Positions 8,294 through 17,132 of a stretch of 64,000 nt of DNA are shown here, in pieces. The translations under genes and the position numbers were made by a program. The notes beneath the pieces are model-generated. The model worked only from the letters and a program-made list of their open reading frames with translations, had not been told where the DNA came from and did not search any database. Origin of the DNA: Paraburkholderia madseniana (GTDB lineage Bacteria > Pseudomonadota > Gammaproteobacteria > Burkholderiales > Burkholderiaceae). The stretch covers positions 62,001-126,000 of the forward strand of contig NZ_VOSW01000009.1 of the NCBI RefSeq assembly GCF_009690905.1, written 5' to 3'. How positions within the stretch are numbered: the stretch's first letter is position 1; each line of letters starts with the position of its first letter.

Positions 8294-8309
8294 CGGCACG
8301 CGACTTGCA
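8294..8309 (+). promoter_or_regulatory. Sigma-54 (-24/-12) promoter of otsA
   Basis: The sequence cGGCACGcgacTTGCa matches the sigma-54 consensus TGGCACG-N4-TTGCW at all core positions except the first T. The invariant GG (8295-8296) and GC (8307-8308) are separated by exactly ten bases. Predicted transcription start is about 8320, some 45 bases before the otsA ATG. Two sigma-54 activators are encoded within 5 kb upstream. Confidence 0.8.
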
Positions 8310-8366
8310 TGCACCTTTTTGGCACATATCCGCATGCAACGAAGCAACTGACTAGGTGGAGCACCA

Positions 8367-9797
8367 ATGAGCAGACTGATCGTGGTATCGAATCGTGTGG
8401 CGCCGACCCAGGAAGGCCGCCCCGCAGCAGGTGGCCTCGCGATCGGCGTGCTGGACGCGTTGAAGGAAACCGGCGGAGTCTGGTTCGGCTGGAGTGGTGA
8501 AACGGTAAGCGAGCCGTCCGCGCCGGTGATCGAAAAGCAGGGCAATGTGACGTACGCGACGGTGGGCCTCACCAAGCGCGACTATGACCAGTACTATCGC
8601 GGCTTTTCCAACACGACACTGTGGCCGACGTTCCACTATCGCAACGACCTGTCGCGCTACGACCGGCAGGAATACGCGGGCTATCAGCGCGTCAACGCGA
8701 CGCTCGCCAAGCAGCTCAAGGAGCTGCTTAAACCCGACGACATCATCTGGGTGCACGACTATCACCTGCTGCCGTTCGCGCGCTGCCTGCGCGAGCTCGG
8801 CGTGAAGAATCCCATCGGCTTCTTCCTGCATATTCCGTTTCCGGTGCCGGAAGTACTCCGTACGATTCCGCCGCACGAAGAATTGGTCAAGGCGATGTGC
8901 AGCTACGACGTGGTCGGTTTCCAGACCGAAGCGGATCGCCAGTCGTTCGTCGATTTTATCGAGCGCGGCCAGCACGGCACCTCGAGCGAAGACGGCATGG
9001 TGCACGCCTACAACCGCTTCCTGAAAGTGGCCGCGTACCCGATCGGCATCTATCCGGACGCGATCGCCAAGGCCGCCGAGCAGTTCACCGACCGCAAGCC
9101 GGTGCGCAGCCTGCGTGACGGCATGCGCGGGCGCAAGCTGATCATGAGCGTCGACCGGCTCGATTATTCGAAGGGTCTGGTGGAGCGCTTCCAGGCATTC
9201 GAACGGCTGCTGCTGAATGCTCCGGGGTGGCACGGACGCGTTTCGCTGGTGCAGATCGCGCCGCCGACGCGCGCGGACGTGACAACCTACCAGCGCATTC
9301 GTCAGACGCTGGAGGGCGAAGCCGGCCGCATCAATGGCCGTTTCGCGCAACTCGACTGGACGCCGATTCAATACCTGAACCGCAAGTACGAGCGCAATCT
9401 GCTGATGGCGCTGTTCCGTCAATCGCAGGTCGGCTATGTGACGCCGCTGCGTGACGGGATGAACCTGGTCGCGAAGGAGTACGTCGCATCGCAGGATCCC
9501 GCCGATCCGGGCGTACTCGTGTTGTCGCAATTTGCCGGTGCGGCTGAGCAACTGCCGGGGGCGCTGGTCGTCAATCCATTCGACCTGTCGCAGATGGCCG
9601 AGGCGCTGGAGCGTGCGCTGTCGATGCCGCTCGCCGAGCGTCAGGCGCGTCACGCGGACATGATGGCGCCGATGCGCGAGAACAATCTGTCGGTGTGGCG
9701 CGATACGTTCCTGGGCGATCTGCGCAACGTTGCGACCGCCTCTTCGGTGACGGCCAAAGCGGTAAAGCTCGCTGACGTGACGGCATCGTCGTCGTAG
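8367..9797 (+). CDS. otsA: Alpha,alpha-trehalose-phosphate synthase (UDP-forming)
   Basis: GT20 glycosyltransferase joining UDP-glucose and glucose-6-phosphate into trehalose-6-phosphate, the first step of osmoprotectant trehalose synthesis in the cytoplasm. The 476-residue length matches E. coli OtsA (474). Visible family motifs are the N-terminal RLIVVSNRV, the glycine-rich GGLAIG, WVHDYHLL, the donor-site RLDYSKGL near 264 and DGMNLVAKEYVA near 365. The start follows GGTGGAG. otsB is not adjacent, so the phosphatase must be encoded elsewhere. The sigma-54 promoter immediately upstream suggests activator-dependent, possibly stress- or nitrogen-linked expression. Confidence 0.97.
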   Translation: MSRLIVVSNRVAPTQEGRPAAGGLAIGVLDALKETGGVWFGWSGETVSEPSAPVIEKQGNVTYATVGLTKRDYDQYYRGFSNTTLWPTFHYRNDLSRYDRQEYAGYQRVNATLAKQLKELLKPDDIIWVHDYHLLPFARCLRELGVKNPIGFFLHIPFPVPEVLRTIPPHEELVKAMCSYDVVGFQTEADRQSFVDFIERGQHGTSSEDGMVHAYNRFLKVAAYPIGIYPDAIAKAAEQFTDRKPVRSLRDGMRGRKLIMSVDRLDYSKGLVERFQAFERLLLNAPGWHGRVSLVQIAPPTRADVTTYQRIRQTLEGEAGRINGRFAQLDWTPIQYLNRKYERNLLMALFRQSQVGYVTPLRDGMNLVAKEYVASQDPADPGVLVLSQFAGAAEQLPGALVVNPFDLSQMAEALERALSMPLAERQARHADMMAPMRENNLSVWRDTFLGDLRNVATASSVTAKAVKLADVTASSS

Positions 9798-9843
9798 TCG
9801 TATCAACGGCGGCGCGGGCGCCTTCAGGGACCGCGCGTGCCGG

Positions 9844-11253
9844 TCACGTCGAACTCTTTACCACGCGCATCATGCTGACCACGGCGGCGACCGCTGAAAA
9901 GCAGGCCGCCACATACAGCACGATAGTCGGCCCATTTTGCGGCGCGATACCGAAGATCAGCGCGACCAGTGCCGCGCCGAGGGTTTGTCCGGTCAGGCGC
10001 GCAGTGCCGAGCATCCCGCTCGCACCGCCGCTGCGCTCTCGCGGCGCGGCGGACAACATGGTCCGATTGTTCGGCGACTGGAAGATCCCGAAGCCTGCGC
10101 CGCACAGCGCCATGCGCCACGCGATCTGCATGGGCTCGGGATGCGCGCCGAGGGTGGCGAGCAGCAGCAGGCCCACCGTCATCGCAACGAGTCCGACCCC
10201 GCCCAGCCAACCGGACGACACCTTGTCCGACAGCACGCCGGCAATCGGCGCGGCGATGATGATTACCGCCGGCCACGGCGTCATCAGCAAACCGGTTTCT
10301 ACCTGCGACAAACCCAGCGTGTCCTGCAACAGAAACGGCAACGACACGAAGGCCAGCATCTGCGCGCAGAACGAACACACCGAGGTGCCGATCGACAGGG
10401 CGAACACCGGAATTCTCAGCAAATCGATCGGCAGCAGGGGCGCGGGTTGAGTCAATTGACGGCGCACGAAGAAGTAGCCGATCACAACCGCAACGAGCGC
10501 CTCAGCGACGACCCAGCCGATGTGCTCGCCGTGACCGAGACCGTCGATTGCAAAGATCAGCAGACCGAACACGAACGCGTTCATCACCGCGCTCAGATAG
10601 TCGTACGGAGACTCGTGGCCGGGATTCATCGGCAGCGCCTTGAAGCCGCCGACAATCGCCGCGATCCCGATCGGCACATTGATCGCGAACAACCACGGCC
10701 ACGAGGCGATGGCGAGCACGCCGGAGGCGACCGTCGGCCCGACCGCGGACGATATCGCAACGACCATCGCGTTGATCGCAACGCCGCGTCCAAGCTGCGT
10801 AGGCGGATAGATCATGCGCACGAGCGCCGTGTTCACACTCATGACGCCCGCTGCGCCGAAGCCTTGGACCACGCGGGCGAGCGCGAGCGTCGGCAGCGAA
10901 GTGGACAACGCGCAACCGAACGACGCCACCGTGAACAGGATCAGCCCGGCCAGATAGATGCGCCGGTAGCCGATGCGATCGCCAAGTGACGCAAGCGGCA
11001 GCAGTGAAATGGTGATGGCGAGTTGGTACGCGTTGACGACCCAGATCGAGCCGGCCGCGCTTGCATGCAGATTGCGCGCGATGGTCGGCAGCGCCACGTT
11101 GGCGATCGCGCTATCGAGCACTGCCAGGGTGAGGGCGAGGGCGATAACCAGCATCGCCCAATAGCGTTGCGGAATCGGCAAGCCTTGTTCGGTGCTGTCC
11201 GCGAGCGGTGTGCCTGCGGCGAGTGGAGCGGCGGAGGCGGCATCGGCCGGCAT
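9844..11253 (-). CDS. MFS transporter, DHA2 (EmrB/QacA-like) drug exporter family
   Basis: Inner-membrane proton antiporter of about 470 residues with roughly 14 hydrophobic segments, as expected for DHA2. The first helix carries the family motif LDSAIANVALPTIARNL, and the loop 2-3 motif appears as GDRIGYRRIYLAGL. The motif C region GPTVASGVLA follows in helix 5. I chose ATG 11253 (MPADAAS...) because AAGGACGG precedes it; an ATG 33 bases further upstream (11286) has a weak site. It is convergent with otsA. Substrate cannot be predicted beyond hydrophobic or toxic small molecules. Confidence 0.9.
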   Translation of the reverse strand: MPADAASAAPLAAGTPLADSTEQGLPIPQRYWAMLVIALALTLAVLDSAIANVALPTIARNLHASAAGSIWVVNAYQLAITISLLPLASLGDRIGYRRIYLAGLILFTVASFGCALSTSLPTLALARVVQGFGAAGVMSVNTALVRMIYPPTQLGRGVAINAMVVAISSAVGPTVASGVLAIASWPWLFAINVPIGIAAIVGGFKALPMNPGHESPYDYLSAVMNAFVFGLLIFAIDGLGHGEHIGWVVAEALVAVVIGYFFVRRQLTQPAPLLPIDLLRIPVFALSIGTSVCSFCAQMLAFVSLPFLLQDTLGLSQVETGLLMTPWPAVIIIAAPIAGVLSDKVSSGWLGGVGLVAMTVGLLLLATLGAHPEPMQIAWRMALCGAGFGIFQSPNNRTMLSAAPRERSGGASGMLGTARLTGQTLGAALVALIFGIAPQNGPTIVLYVAACFSAVAAVVSMMRVVKSST

Positions 11254-11424
11254 CGAACCGTCCTTGCGCGATGGTTGTGCGTGCATCGTTCTTTTGATTT
11301 GGAATGGGGCGGCGCATCGATCCTATGATGAGCCACGCGCGCTGCGTGTCGCCCCGAAAAGACAAGACGGCACTCATTGACGATGCCGGCGCTGCGATAG
11401 CGTCCCGGCATCGCGTCTCACGCG

Positions 11425-11928
11425 TTACTTGAGTTCGTACAGACCGGTGTGGGTGGTCGAGTCGAGTTCGTTCAGATGTGTCATGAAGCGCGCGACCGCG
11501 TTGGTGGTCTCCGCGTTGATCGGCAGATGCGGCACCTTCAGCGCATGCAGGCGGAATATGTAGCGATGCGTCTTGTCGCCACGCGGCGGCGCCGCGCCAC
11601 CGAAGCCGACCGTGCCGTAGTCGTTGCGCAACTGCAGCGCACCTTGCGGCAGCAGCGAGCCATCGGTTTTGCCGGCGTTGCGCGGCAGCGATCGGGCATC
11701 AGCCGGAATGTTGACGACGACCCAGTGCCAGAAGCCGCTGCCGGTAGGCGCGTCCGGATCGTGAACGGTGAGTGCGAAGCTTTGGGTATCGCCCGGCGGC
11801 GCATCCCACTGCAACGCGGGCGAAATATTCTCGCCGTCTACGCCGAAGGCCTTGTCGTGGTATTCGTGGGCTTTCGGCATAAAGCCGTTGGTGGGGAAAT
11901 CGTCGGACCAGAGACGGAAATCAGCCAT
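11425..11928 (-). CDS. YbhB/YbcL family phosphatidylethanolamine-binding-like protein
   Basis: 167-residue member of the Raf-kinase-inhibitor-like (PEBP) family. The ligand-pocket motif appears as TVHDPDAPTGSGFWHWVVVNIP, with the conserved SPALQWDAPPGDTQSFAL before it and the later GYGG-type segment as NDYGTVGFGGAAPP. There is no signal peptide, so it is cytoplasmic like E. coli YbhB. Start at 11928 is supported by GGGAGG seven bases upstream; upstream codons in the same frame look non-coding. Physiological ligand unknown. It is a single gene, 140 bases from the MFS start. Confidence 0.93.
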   Translation of the reverse strand: MADFRLWSDDFPTNGFMPKAHEYHDKAFGVDGENISPALQWDAPPGDTQSFALTVHDPDAPTGSGFWHWVVVNIPADARSLPRNAGKTDGSLLPQGALQLRNDYGTVGFGGAAPPRGDKTHRYIFRLHALKVPHLPINAETTNAVARFMTHLNELDSTTHTGLYELK

Positions 11929-12123
11929 CGTGTGCCTCCCTTCTTGGTGGTTCTGGGATGGTCGGAGCGTGCTGTTTTTGCTACCGGCTTGCCATTGAGC
12001 TGCCGGCCAGTTGCTGCCTGATTTCTGGAGCATCGGCACGCAAAAAATGCCCCGAGCTAGCCAATCGAGTGTATCACCAGCGGCTCTTGAGTTCCCTCCA
12101 ACAGGGCAGGCTACAAGCAGCTT

Positions 12124-12570
12124 TCAGCTACGTTCCTCAAAGCTCGGCGCGTCGCTCTTCAACCACTCGACGAGCCGCTGCAACACGCCCTCGATATCGC
12201 GATTCGCGCCACGCAAAGCGCATTCCCATACCACTCCGACGCGCCAGCCGCTGGCGAGCAGCGCCGCGCGAACCTTGTCGTCATTGCTGCGATTGCGGCC
12301 GATCTTGTCGCGCCAGAACTCGGGCCGGGTTTGCGGCCATTTGAACAGATGGCAATCGTGACCGTGCCAGAAACAACCGTGCACCAGCACGACGGCGCGA
12401 TAGCGCGGCAGCACGATATCCGGCCGGCCCGGCAGATCGCGCGCGTCTAAACGGAAGCGAAAGCCCCGGCCATGCAGCAGGCTGCGGATCAGGATCTCCG
12501 GCTTCGTATTGCGGCCGCGAATGCCGGACATCATCCGGCTACGCGTTGCGCTGTCGACGATATCGACCAT
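12124..12570 (-). CDS. vsr: Very-short-patch mismatch repair endonuclease Vsr
   Basis: 148-residue endonuclease that nicks 5' of the T in T:G mismatches formed when a 5-methylcytosine deaminates, starting very-short-patch repair. Visible family motifs are RSRMMSGIRGRNTKPE at the N-terminus, the catalytic region LPGRPDIVLPRYRAVVLVHGCFWHGHDC (PD-acid nuclease fold with zinc-binding Cys/His) and KIGRNRSNDDKV. Its start lies 30 bases after the dcm stop on the same strand, so the methylase and its repair partner are co-transcribed, as in E. coli. Confidence 0.96.
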   Translation of the reverse strand: MVDIVDSATRSRMMSGIRGRNTKPEILIRSLLHGRGFRFRLDARDLPGRPDIVLPRYRAVVLVHGCFWHGHDCHLFKWPQTRPEFWRDKIGRNRSNDDKVRAALLASGWRVGVVWECALRGANRDIEGVLQRLVEWLKSDAPSFEERS

Positions 12571-12600
12571 CGTTAGCGTCCGGGTAGCGGATCGGGGCGC

Positions 12601-13884
12601 TCAGGAATAGAGCGAAAGGGCTTGCTTCGAACCATTGTGCATCTCCTCGGCGAGCAGGGTTTGCACATGCGGCAGCATGATGCGCGCCACTTCCCGCATC
12701 ACCGGCATGACGACACTGTTGCCGAATTGCCGGTAAGCCTGCGTGTCGCTGACCGGAATCCTGAAGGTATCGGGAAAGCCCATCAGCCGTGCACATTCAC
12801 GCGGCGTGAGGCGCCGCGGTCGCAACTGCTCGCCTTGATAGACCAGAATCTCCGACCCGTCCTTGTGATAACGCGCGGAGAGTGTGCGCGTGACGCTGTC
12901 GGGATAAGCCATGCCGAAGCCGAAGCCATTGCCCGCCGCGCGATGCTTCGCCGCGTAGTTTTGCAGATAGGTCCAGAGATTCGGGGTGAGCGTGTACTTC
13001 GGTTGCACGCGTTTGCTCGCGTGGTCGAAGAAACGATCGTGGTCCCACGGCAGCACGGGTTCGCTGCCGTCCGTGCGATGCAAGATCGAGCCGAGGCGCG
13101 GCCCGCTTTCCGGCAAACGCAGATCGTCCCAGGAAAACGACGTCTTGCCGCGAAAGCCGACGATGATGATGCGCTCCCGATGCTGCGGCGTGAAATGCTG
13201 ACCGTCCACCACGCGGTAGTGCACTTCGTAACCGAGCTCGTCGCGCAGGGTCTGCAGGATCACGTCGAAGGTGCGGCCTTTGTCGTGCGAGAGCAGATTT
13301 TTCACGTTCTCCAGCAGGAATGCGGCGGGGCGCTTTGCCGCGATGATCCGCGCGACGTCGAAAAACAGCGTGCCTTGCGTCGTACATTCGAAGCCGTGCG
13401 GGCGGCCCAGCGCGTTTTTCTTGCTGACGCCGGCAATCGAGAACGGCTGGCACGGAAAGCCGCCGAGCAGCACGTCATGGCTCGGCACTTCTTCGGCGGG
13501 AAAGGAGACGATGTCGCCGATCAGCGCGTGGTCGCCGCCGGCAGGGTAGTTCTCGCGATAGGTCTTGGTGGAAAAATCGTTCCACTCGCTCGTGAAGACA
13601 CAGTCGCCGCCGTGCGCCTCGAAACCCATGCGAATGCCGCCGATGCCGGCAAACAGATCGATGAAGCGGAATTGGGCGTCGCCGGTGCCCGCGCCGGCCT
13701 TTGTCCGGCCGCTACTGTGCAGCAGATCGCGCAAGGCCGGTTCGAGCATCGACGGGCACGGTGTTTCGCCTTTTTCCCAGCGACGTACCGTCTTGATGTC
13801 CTTACCGACGTGCGCGGCGATTTCGCGTTGAGTGAAGCGGGCGCGCGCCTGTCTGAGCAGGTCGAGCGGTGCGGCGAGGGTCAC
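12601..13884 (-). CDS. dcm: DNA (cytosine-5-)-methyltransferase, Dcm-like with N-terminal HTH
   Basis: 427-residue C5 methyltransferase. Motif I is [12 protein letters not shown] (72-83), the catalytic Cys145 is in GFPCQPFS, motif VI is ENVKN (191) and motif VIII is QHRERI (233). The target-recognition region and C-terminus ([40 protein letters not shown]) closely resemble E. coli Dcm as I recall it, so CCWGG is the predicted target. The N-terminal ~45 residues form a helix-turn-helix ([24 protein letters not shown]) instead of the E. coli N-terminus. No restriction endonuclease is nearby; vsr follows. This is a solitary methylase-repair pair. Confidence 0.95.
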   Translation of the reverse strand: MTLAAPLDLLRQARARFTQREIAAHVGKDIKTVRRWEKGETPCPSMLEPALRDLLHSSGRTKAGAGTGDAQFRFIDLFAGIGGIRMGFEAHGGDCVFTSEWNDFSTKTYRENYPAGGDHALIGDIVSFPAEEVPSHDVLLGGFPCQPFSIAGVSKKNALGRPHGFECTTQGTLFFDVARIIAAKRPAAFLLENVKNLLSHDKGRTFDVILQTLRDELGYEVHYRVVDGQHFTPQHRERIIIVGFRGKTSFSWDDLRLPESGPRLGSILHRTDGSEPVLPWDHDRFFDHASKRVQPKYTLTPNLWTYLQNYAAKHRAAGNGFGFGMAYPDSVTRTLSARYHKDGSEILVYQGEQLRPRRLTPRECARLMGFPDTFRIPVSDTQAYRQFGNSVVMPVMREVARIMLPHVQTLLAEEMHNGSKQALSLYS

Positions 13885-14067
13885 GGAGGTCCTTGCTGGG
13901 AATTTTTGCGGACATTATGACCTAAGGTCGTCCCTTTTTCCTATTTTCACTAAGTGTGAGCAGAAAATTTCCGGTAGTGCAAAGACCTTTTTTGCCTAAA
14001 TGCGAATGTCACAGTTGGACGTGTAGGCTTACAGCGTGACGCGAAATCCCCGCGTTGCGACGTGTTC

Positions 14068-14097
14068 AGGCCGCGACAGGGTTCGCGGCCTTTTTTT
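14068..14097 (+). terminator. Rho-independent terminator with no plus-strand gene before it
   Basis: Stem AGGCCGCGA / TCGCGGCCT (9 bp, loop CAGGGT) is followed by seven T on the plus strand. Neither neighbour (dcm and the 107-residue gene) is on the plus strand, so the hairpin must end some other transcript starting in 13885-14067. That gap has no coding frame, and a small RNA is the simplest reading. Confidence 0.8.
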
Positions 14098-14160
14098 AGC
14101 TGGGAAGAGTAGGGCTGACCGGCGCGGAAGACCGGCCATCAAGACTTGCAGCGCGTCAGA

Positions 14161-14484
14161 TCAGATACGACGGCCGGCGGCGACTTGTAGCGGCTGGAAC
14201 GGGGCGGCGGTTGCCGCGGCCGGCGCAATCCATACTGGCGGGGGTTCGGTTTCGAACTGGTCCAATTGCAGCAGGAGGCTATCGACCGCGCACAGTTGCG
14301 CGTGGGACAGATGGCCGGTGTCGAGCAAATGGTACAGACGCTTGCGCCAGTAGGTAACCGGCAGAATCGGTCCACCCAGATCGCCTTGTAAAGACGGCCG
14401 CATCACGCGCCCAATATGCGCGACATCCTGGTCGACCAGCGCCGCGTGGGATGACCCCGTCAGCGTAGTGAGTGTGCGTTCCAT
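14161..14484 (-). CDS. Conserved-looking hypothetical protein (107 aa)
   Basis: Cytoplasmic 107-residue protein with an excellent ribosome site (GGAGGGGAT directly before ATG 14484). It is amphipathic, with a helical leucine-rich middle (YWRKRLYHLLDTGHLSHAQLCAVDSLLLQLDQF) and a Pro/Ala-rich tail. No domain recognised. It is divergent from the CsbD-like gene. Its own terminator is not apparent. Confidence 0.65.
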   Translation of the reverse strand: MERTLTTLTGSSHAALVDQDVAHIGRVMRPSLQGDLGGPILPVTYWRKRLYHLLDTGHLSHAQLCAVDSLLLQLDQFETEPPPVWIAPAAATAAPFQPLQVAAGRRI

Positions 14485-14661
14485 ATCCCCTCCATGGCAC
14501 CTTTACGGCCGGCCCCAGCCGGACTTTAGGGCTTTTTTGAAATATTTTTCACGGCTGGCTCCATCGACCAAAACGGGCTGGCGGCGGGCGCGGGCACACC
14601 CGTTGCTGAATCGGGATACTGGCGTAATGACGCGCCGGCATTCCAGATATCGGAGCCAAAC

Positions 14662-14853
14662 ATGAACAAGGACCAGGTAAAGGGTGTAGGTGAGCAGATC
14701 AAGGGCAAGGTTAACGAAGTCGTCGGCAAGGCCACCAACAACCCGGGTAAGGAGCTTAAAGGCGACCTTCAACAAGGCGCCGGCAAGGTGCAAAAGGCCT
14801 ATGGCGACGCTAAGGAAGACGCCAAGGACAATGCAAAGCGCAACGCGCCGTAA
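14662..14853 (+). CDS. CsbD-like stress-response protein
   Basis: 63-residue hydrophilic protein of the CsbD family, usually induced by general stress. The start (MNKDQVKGVGEQIKGKVNEV) and the central GKELKGDLQQGAGKVQKAYGD are diagnostic of the family; it is Lys/Gly-rich, lacks aromatic residues apart from one Tyr, and is predicted helical or disordered. A GGAGCC-type ribosome site precedes it, and a strong terminator lies 28 bases after the stop, so it is monocistronic. Molecular function in the family is unknown. Confidence 0.92.
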   Translation: MNKDQVKGVGEQIKGKVNEVVGKATNNPGKELKGDLQQGAGKVQKAYGDAKEDAKDNAKRNAP

Positions 14854-14880
14854 TTCGGCTTGCGGTGTCGTTTGACGGGA

Positions 14881-14908
14881 AAAGGCGCTTCGGCGCCTTT
14901 TTTGTTTT
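14881..14908 (+). terminator. Rho-independent terminator after the CsbD-like gene
   Basis: Perfect 8-bp stem AAAGGCGC / GCGCCTTT closed by a TTCG tetraloop and followed by TTTGTTTT. Confidence 0.93.
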
Positions 14909-15080
14909 GATGAGGCGTGGGTGGGTGCCGGGCTGTGGCTGTCGGACGCCAGGGCTTGGCCGCCGGGCGCGAGGCGCGACGCCGTTTTCGCCTGGGAGTA
15001 ACCCGGGTTCGGCGCCGCGGACGCTCCGCGCGCTGTGCGCCGCCTTTAGACTTGGCGCATCCAACACGGAGGAGGCGCTT

Positions 15081-15302
15081 ATGATACCCGAAAAAGTGCT
15101 TGCGATGTTCGAGCGGCAGTACCTGGAGGGCAAAGCACCCGTCGACCTCGAAACCACCTGTGCGAGTTTCGCCACCTGGCTGGCAGCGACGTGGGACCAA
15201 CATGATGGCGAGCAGAAGACGCTGTTGCTGACGGTCGGCGCGGCCTTGTGGCGCGAAGGGTATGACCTGCGCGCCGGTACGGCCACCAAGGATTTGTGGT
15301 GA
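15081..15302 (+). CDS. Small hypothetical protein (73 aa)
   Basis: 73 residues beginning MIPEKVLAMFERQYLEG, with ACGGAGGAGG shortly before the ATG. The same frame is open for another 72 codons upstream, but that part is Arg/Gly/Pro-rich with no ribosome site. The sequence is soluble, with tryptophan-containing helices (FATWLAATWDQHDGEQKTLLL). No domain recognised. Monocistronic by position; function unknown. Confidence 0.65.
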   Translation: MIPEKVLAMFERQYLEGKAPVDLETTCASFATWLAATWDQHDGEQKTLLLTVGAALWREGYDLRAGTATKDLW

Positions 15303-15532
15303 GTCTGAGTGCCTTCGTGCGGTTGGGCGGTGGGGAAAAGCGTCGCGTGGCAATGTTCGCGTTGGAGTGATTCGAGGCGACATGCATTGAGGCGCTCACG
15401 CACGCGTTGTGCCGAGTCGGTTTATATTTGGCGGTCGCGTGTTCGGGTCTCTCCTTTCGGTCTTCTGGTCGATCGCTGAATCCCGGGCCCCATTTTCAGC
15501 CGCAGCTCTCGCACAAGGGTTATACCATCACC

Positions 15533-16240
15533 ATGACCGATCTCTCCACCTTCCCGATCACGAAGAAATGGCCTGCCGAGCATCCGGACCGGATTCAGCT
15601 ATATTCGCTGCCGACGCCCAATGGCGTGAAGGTGTCGATCATGCTCGAAGAGACTGGTCTGGCCTATGAACCGCACCTCGTGCGCTTCGATACGAACGAC
15701 CAGATGTCCGCGGCGTTTCTGTCGTTGAATCCGAACAACAAGATTCCGGCGATCATCGATCCGAACGGCCCCGACGGCAAGCCGCTGCCGCTGTTCGAAT
15801 CCGGCGCGATTCTGATCTACCTGGCGGACAAGGCAGGCAAATTGATTCCGCAGGATGCCACTGGCCGTTATGAAGCGATCCAGTGGGTGATGTTCCAGAT
15901 GGGCGGCATCGGCCCGATGTTTGGCCAGGTGGGTTTCTTCCACAAGTTCGCCGGCAAGGAATACGAAGACAAACGCCCGCGCGATCGTTATATCGCCGAG
16001 TCGAAGCGGCTGCTAGCGGTGCTGGATCAGCAGCTCGAAGGGCGCGACTGGATCCTGGGCGATAAGTACTCAATCGCCGATATCGCGACTTTCCCGTGGG
16101 TGCGTAATCTGATCGGGTTCTACGAAGCCGGGGATCTGGTCGGGATGGACGACTTTTCGAATGTGAAGCGGGTGCTGGCGGCGTTCGTTGCGCGTCCGGC
16201 GGTGGCAAGGGGATTGGATATTCCGAAGCGGCCTGCGTGA
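15533..16240 (+). CDS. Glutathione S-transferase (YfcG/YghU-like)
   Basis: 235-residue GST with an N-terminal thioredoxin-fold glutathione site (IQLYSLPTPNGVKVSIMLEE, then NPNNKIPAI and the glutathione-contacting ESGAILIYLADK) and an all-helical C-terminal domain (GDKYSIADIATFPWV). The TPNGVKV stretch after the first strand is typical of Nu-class YfcG/YghU proteins, which have disulfide reductase activity toward organic hydroperoxides. ATG 15533 was chosen to give the family N-terminus; the 42 upstream codons in frame are unlikely. Cytoplasmic; single gene. Confidence 0.93.
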   Translation: MTDLSTFPITKKWPAEHPDRIQLYSLPTPNGVKVSIMLEETGLAYEPHLVRFDTNDQMSAAFLSLNPNNKIPAIIDPNGPDGKPLPLFESGAILIYLADKAGKLIPQDATGRYEAIQWVMFQMGGIGPMFGQVGFFHKFAGKEYEDKRPRDRYIAESKRLLAVLDQQLEGRDWILGDKYSIADIATFPWVRNLIGFYEAGDLVGMDDFSNVKRVLAAFVARPAVARGLDIPKRPA

Positions 16241-16288
16241 TGGGTGAGAGCGGTTTGTGCTGCGATGACTACACTGACCCAAGGTCGA

Positions 16289-16498
16289 TCAAGGCAGCTC
16301 GGCCGGGTTGCCACCCATTGCTCGGTACAGATCGCGCACGAACTCCTCGCTGACAACGTCCCACTCGGGTGAGGCATAGAGAACGTCTTCGGGATTCTTC
16401 TTGCCCTGTGCGTGGCGCAGTGTGCGCACGGTCAATTCGAGCGCCATCGCTTCTTCATATAGAGGGTGGCCAGGGCGGAGGCGGTCGTCGTTTTCCAT
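16289..16498 (-). CDS. Small acidic hypothetical protein (69 aa)
   Basis: 69-residue acidic protein (MENDDRLRPGHPLYEEAMAL start, SEEFVRDLYRAMGGNPAELP end) with regular helices and codon use like its surroundings. The ribosome site is weak (ATCAGGC). It is convergent with the GST gene, 48 bases away. No domain recognised. The 250 bases beyond it (16500-16748) contain only decayed sequence, including one copy of an imperfect repeat shared with 19212-19250. Confidence 0.5.
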   Translation of the reverse strand: MENDDRLRPGHPLYEEAMALELTVRTLRHAQGKKNPEDVLYASPEWDVVSEEFVRDLYRAMGGNPAELP

Positions 16499-16748
16499 GC
16501 CTGATTTTCGGCGTCCGCTGGGAATACTTTAGGTGTTGGAGTTCGATGCTTTTTTATATGTTGCATCGATTCCGTGGGTACGATCAGGCGAGTCCGGTTG
16601 TCACCGACCGGCTGAAGTCGACCCACAAGGGACCATCGATATTGCCCGGAGCGGCCAGAAATCAGCCATTCAACGTGGAGCGCGCTCGGCCCACCAGTGC
16701 CGACACCTGCCACGAAGTGCGGGTGCCATCCAGTTGAACGCCGATCTG

Positions 16749-17132
16749 CTAGGCACCAATTTGATAAGGGCGGGTCATGACTTCAAGCAAATGACCGTCA
16801 AGATCGTCGAAATACACTCCCCGGCCACCGTTGTGCTGATAGGTTTCGCCGGCACGTCGTTTGCCGGGGTCTGCCCAGTACTGAAGACCTCGGTCACGAA
16901 TACGAGAGAAGACCTCGTCGAATTCCTCTTCACTGATCAGAAATGCGTAGTGCTGACTGGAAATCTCGCTGTCGCTTTCGAAGAAGTCGAGCGAGACGCC
17001 ATTTGCGAGCTGAACGACCAGCATCTGCCCAAACTCGATAGGGCTCGGCACCTGCAGGATGTCCATGAGGAACCGTGTCGATTTCCGCTTGTCGCGGCAC
17101 CAGACGATAGTATGGTTTAGCTGTACGCTCAT
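16749..17132 (-). CDS. VOC family protein (glyoxalase/bleomycin-resistance fold)
   Basis: 127-residue single-module vicinal-oxygen-chelate protein. It begins with a beta strand carrying a likely metal His (LNHTIVWCRDKRKSTRFLMDIL), and ends with the strand GGRGVYFDDLDGHLLEVMT, whose Glu is the usual second metal ligand. It could be a dioxygenase, glyoxalase or binding protein. Start 17132 has GTGAGGG upstream. It is the next gene after the SDR on the same strand, 196 bases away. Confidence 0.85.
   Translation of the reverse strand: MSVQLNHTIVWCRDKRKSTRFLMDILQVPSPIEFGQMLVVQLANGVSLDFFESDSEISSQHYAFLISEEEFDEVFSRIRDRGLQYWADPGKRRAGETYQHNGGRGVYFDDLDGHLLEVMTRPYQIGA

Noticed and set aside
8330..8345. 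Second sigma-54-like element TTGGCAC just before otsA
   Set aside because: Ten bases after GG stand CA, not GC, so the -12 element is missing.
16432..16713. 93-codon minus-strand frame with LIVPTESM, similar to a scrap near 19220
   Set aside because: No ribosome site and it overlaps the better 69-residue gene; the shared segment is treated as a DNA repeat.
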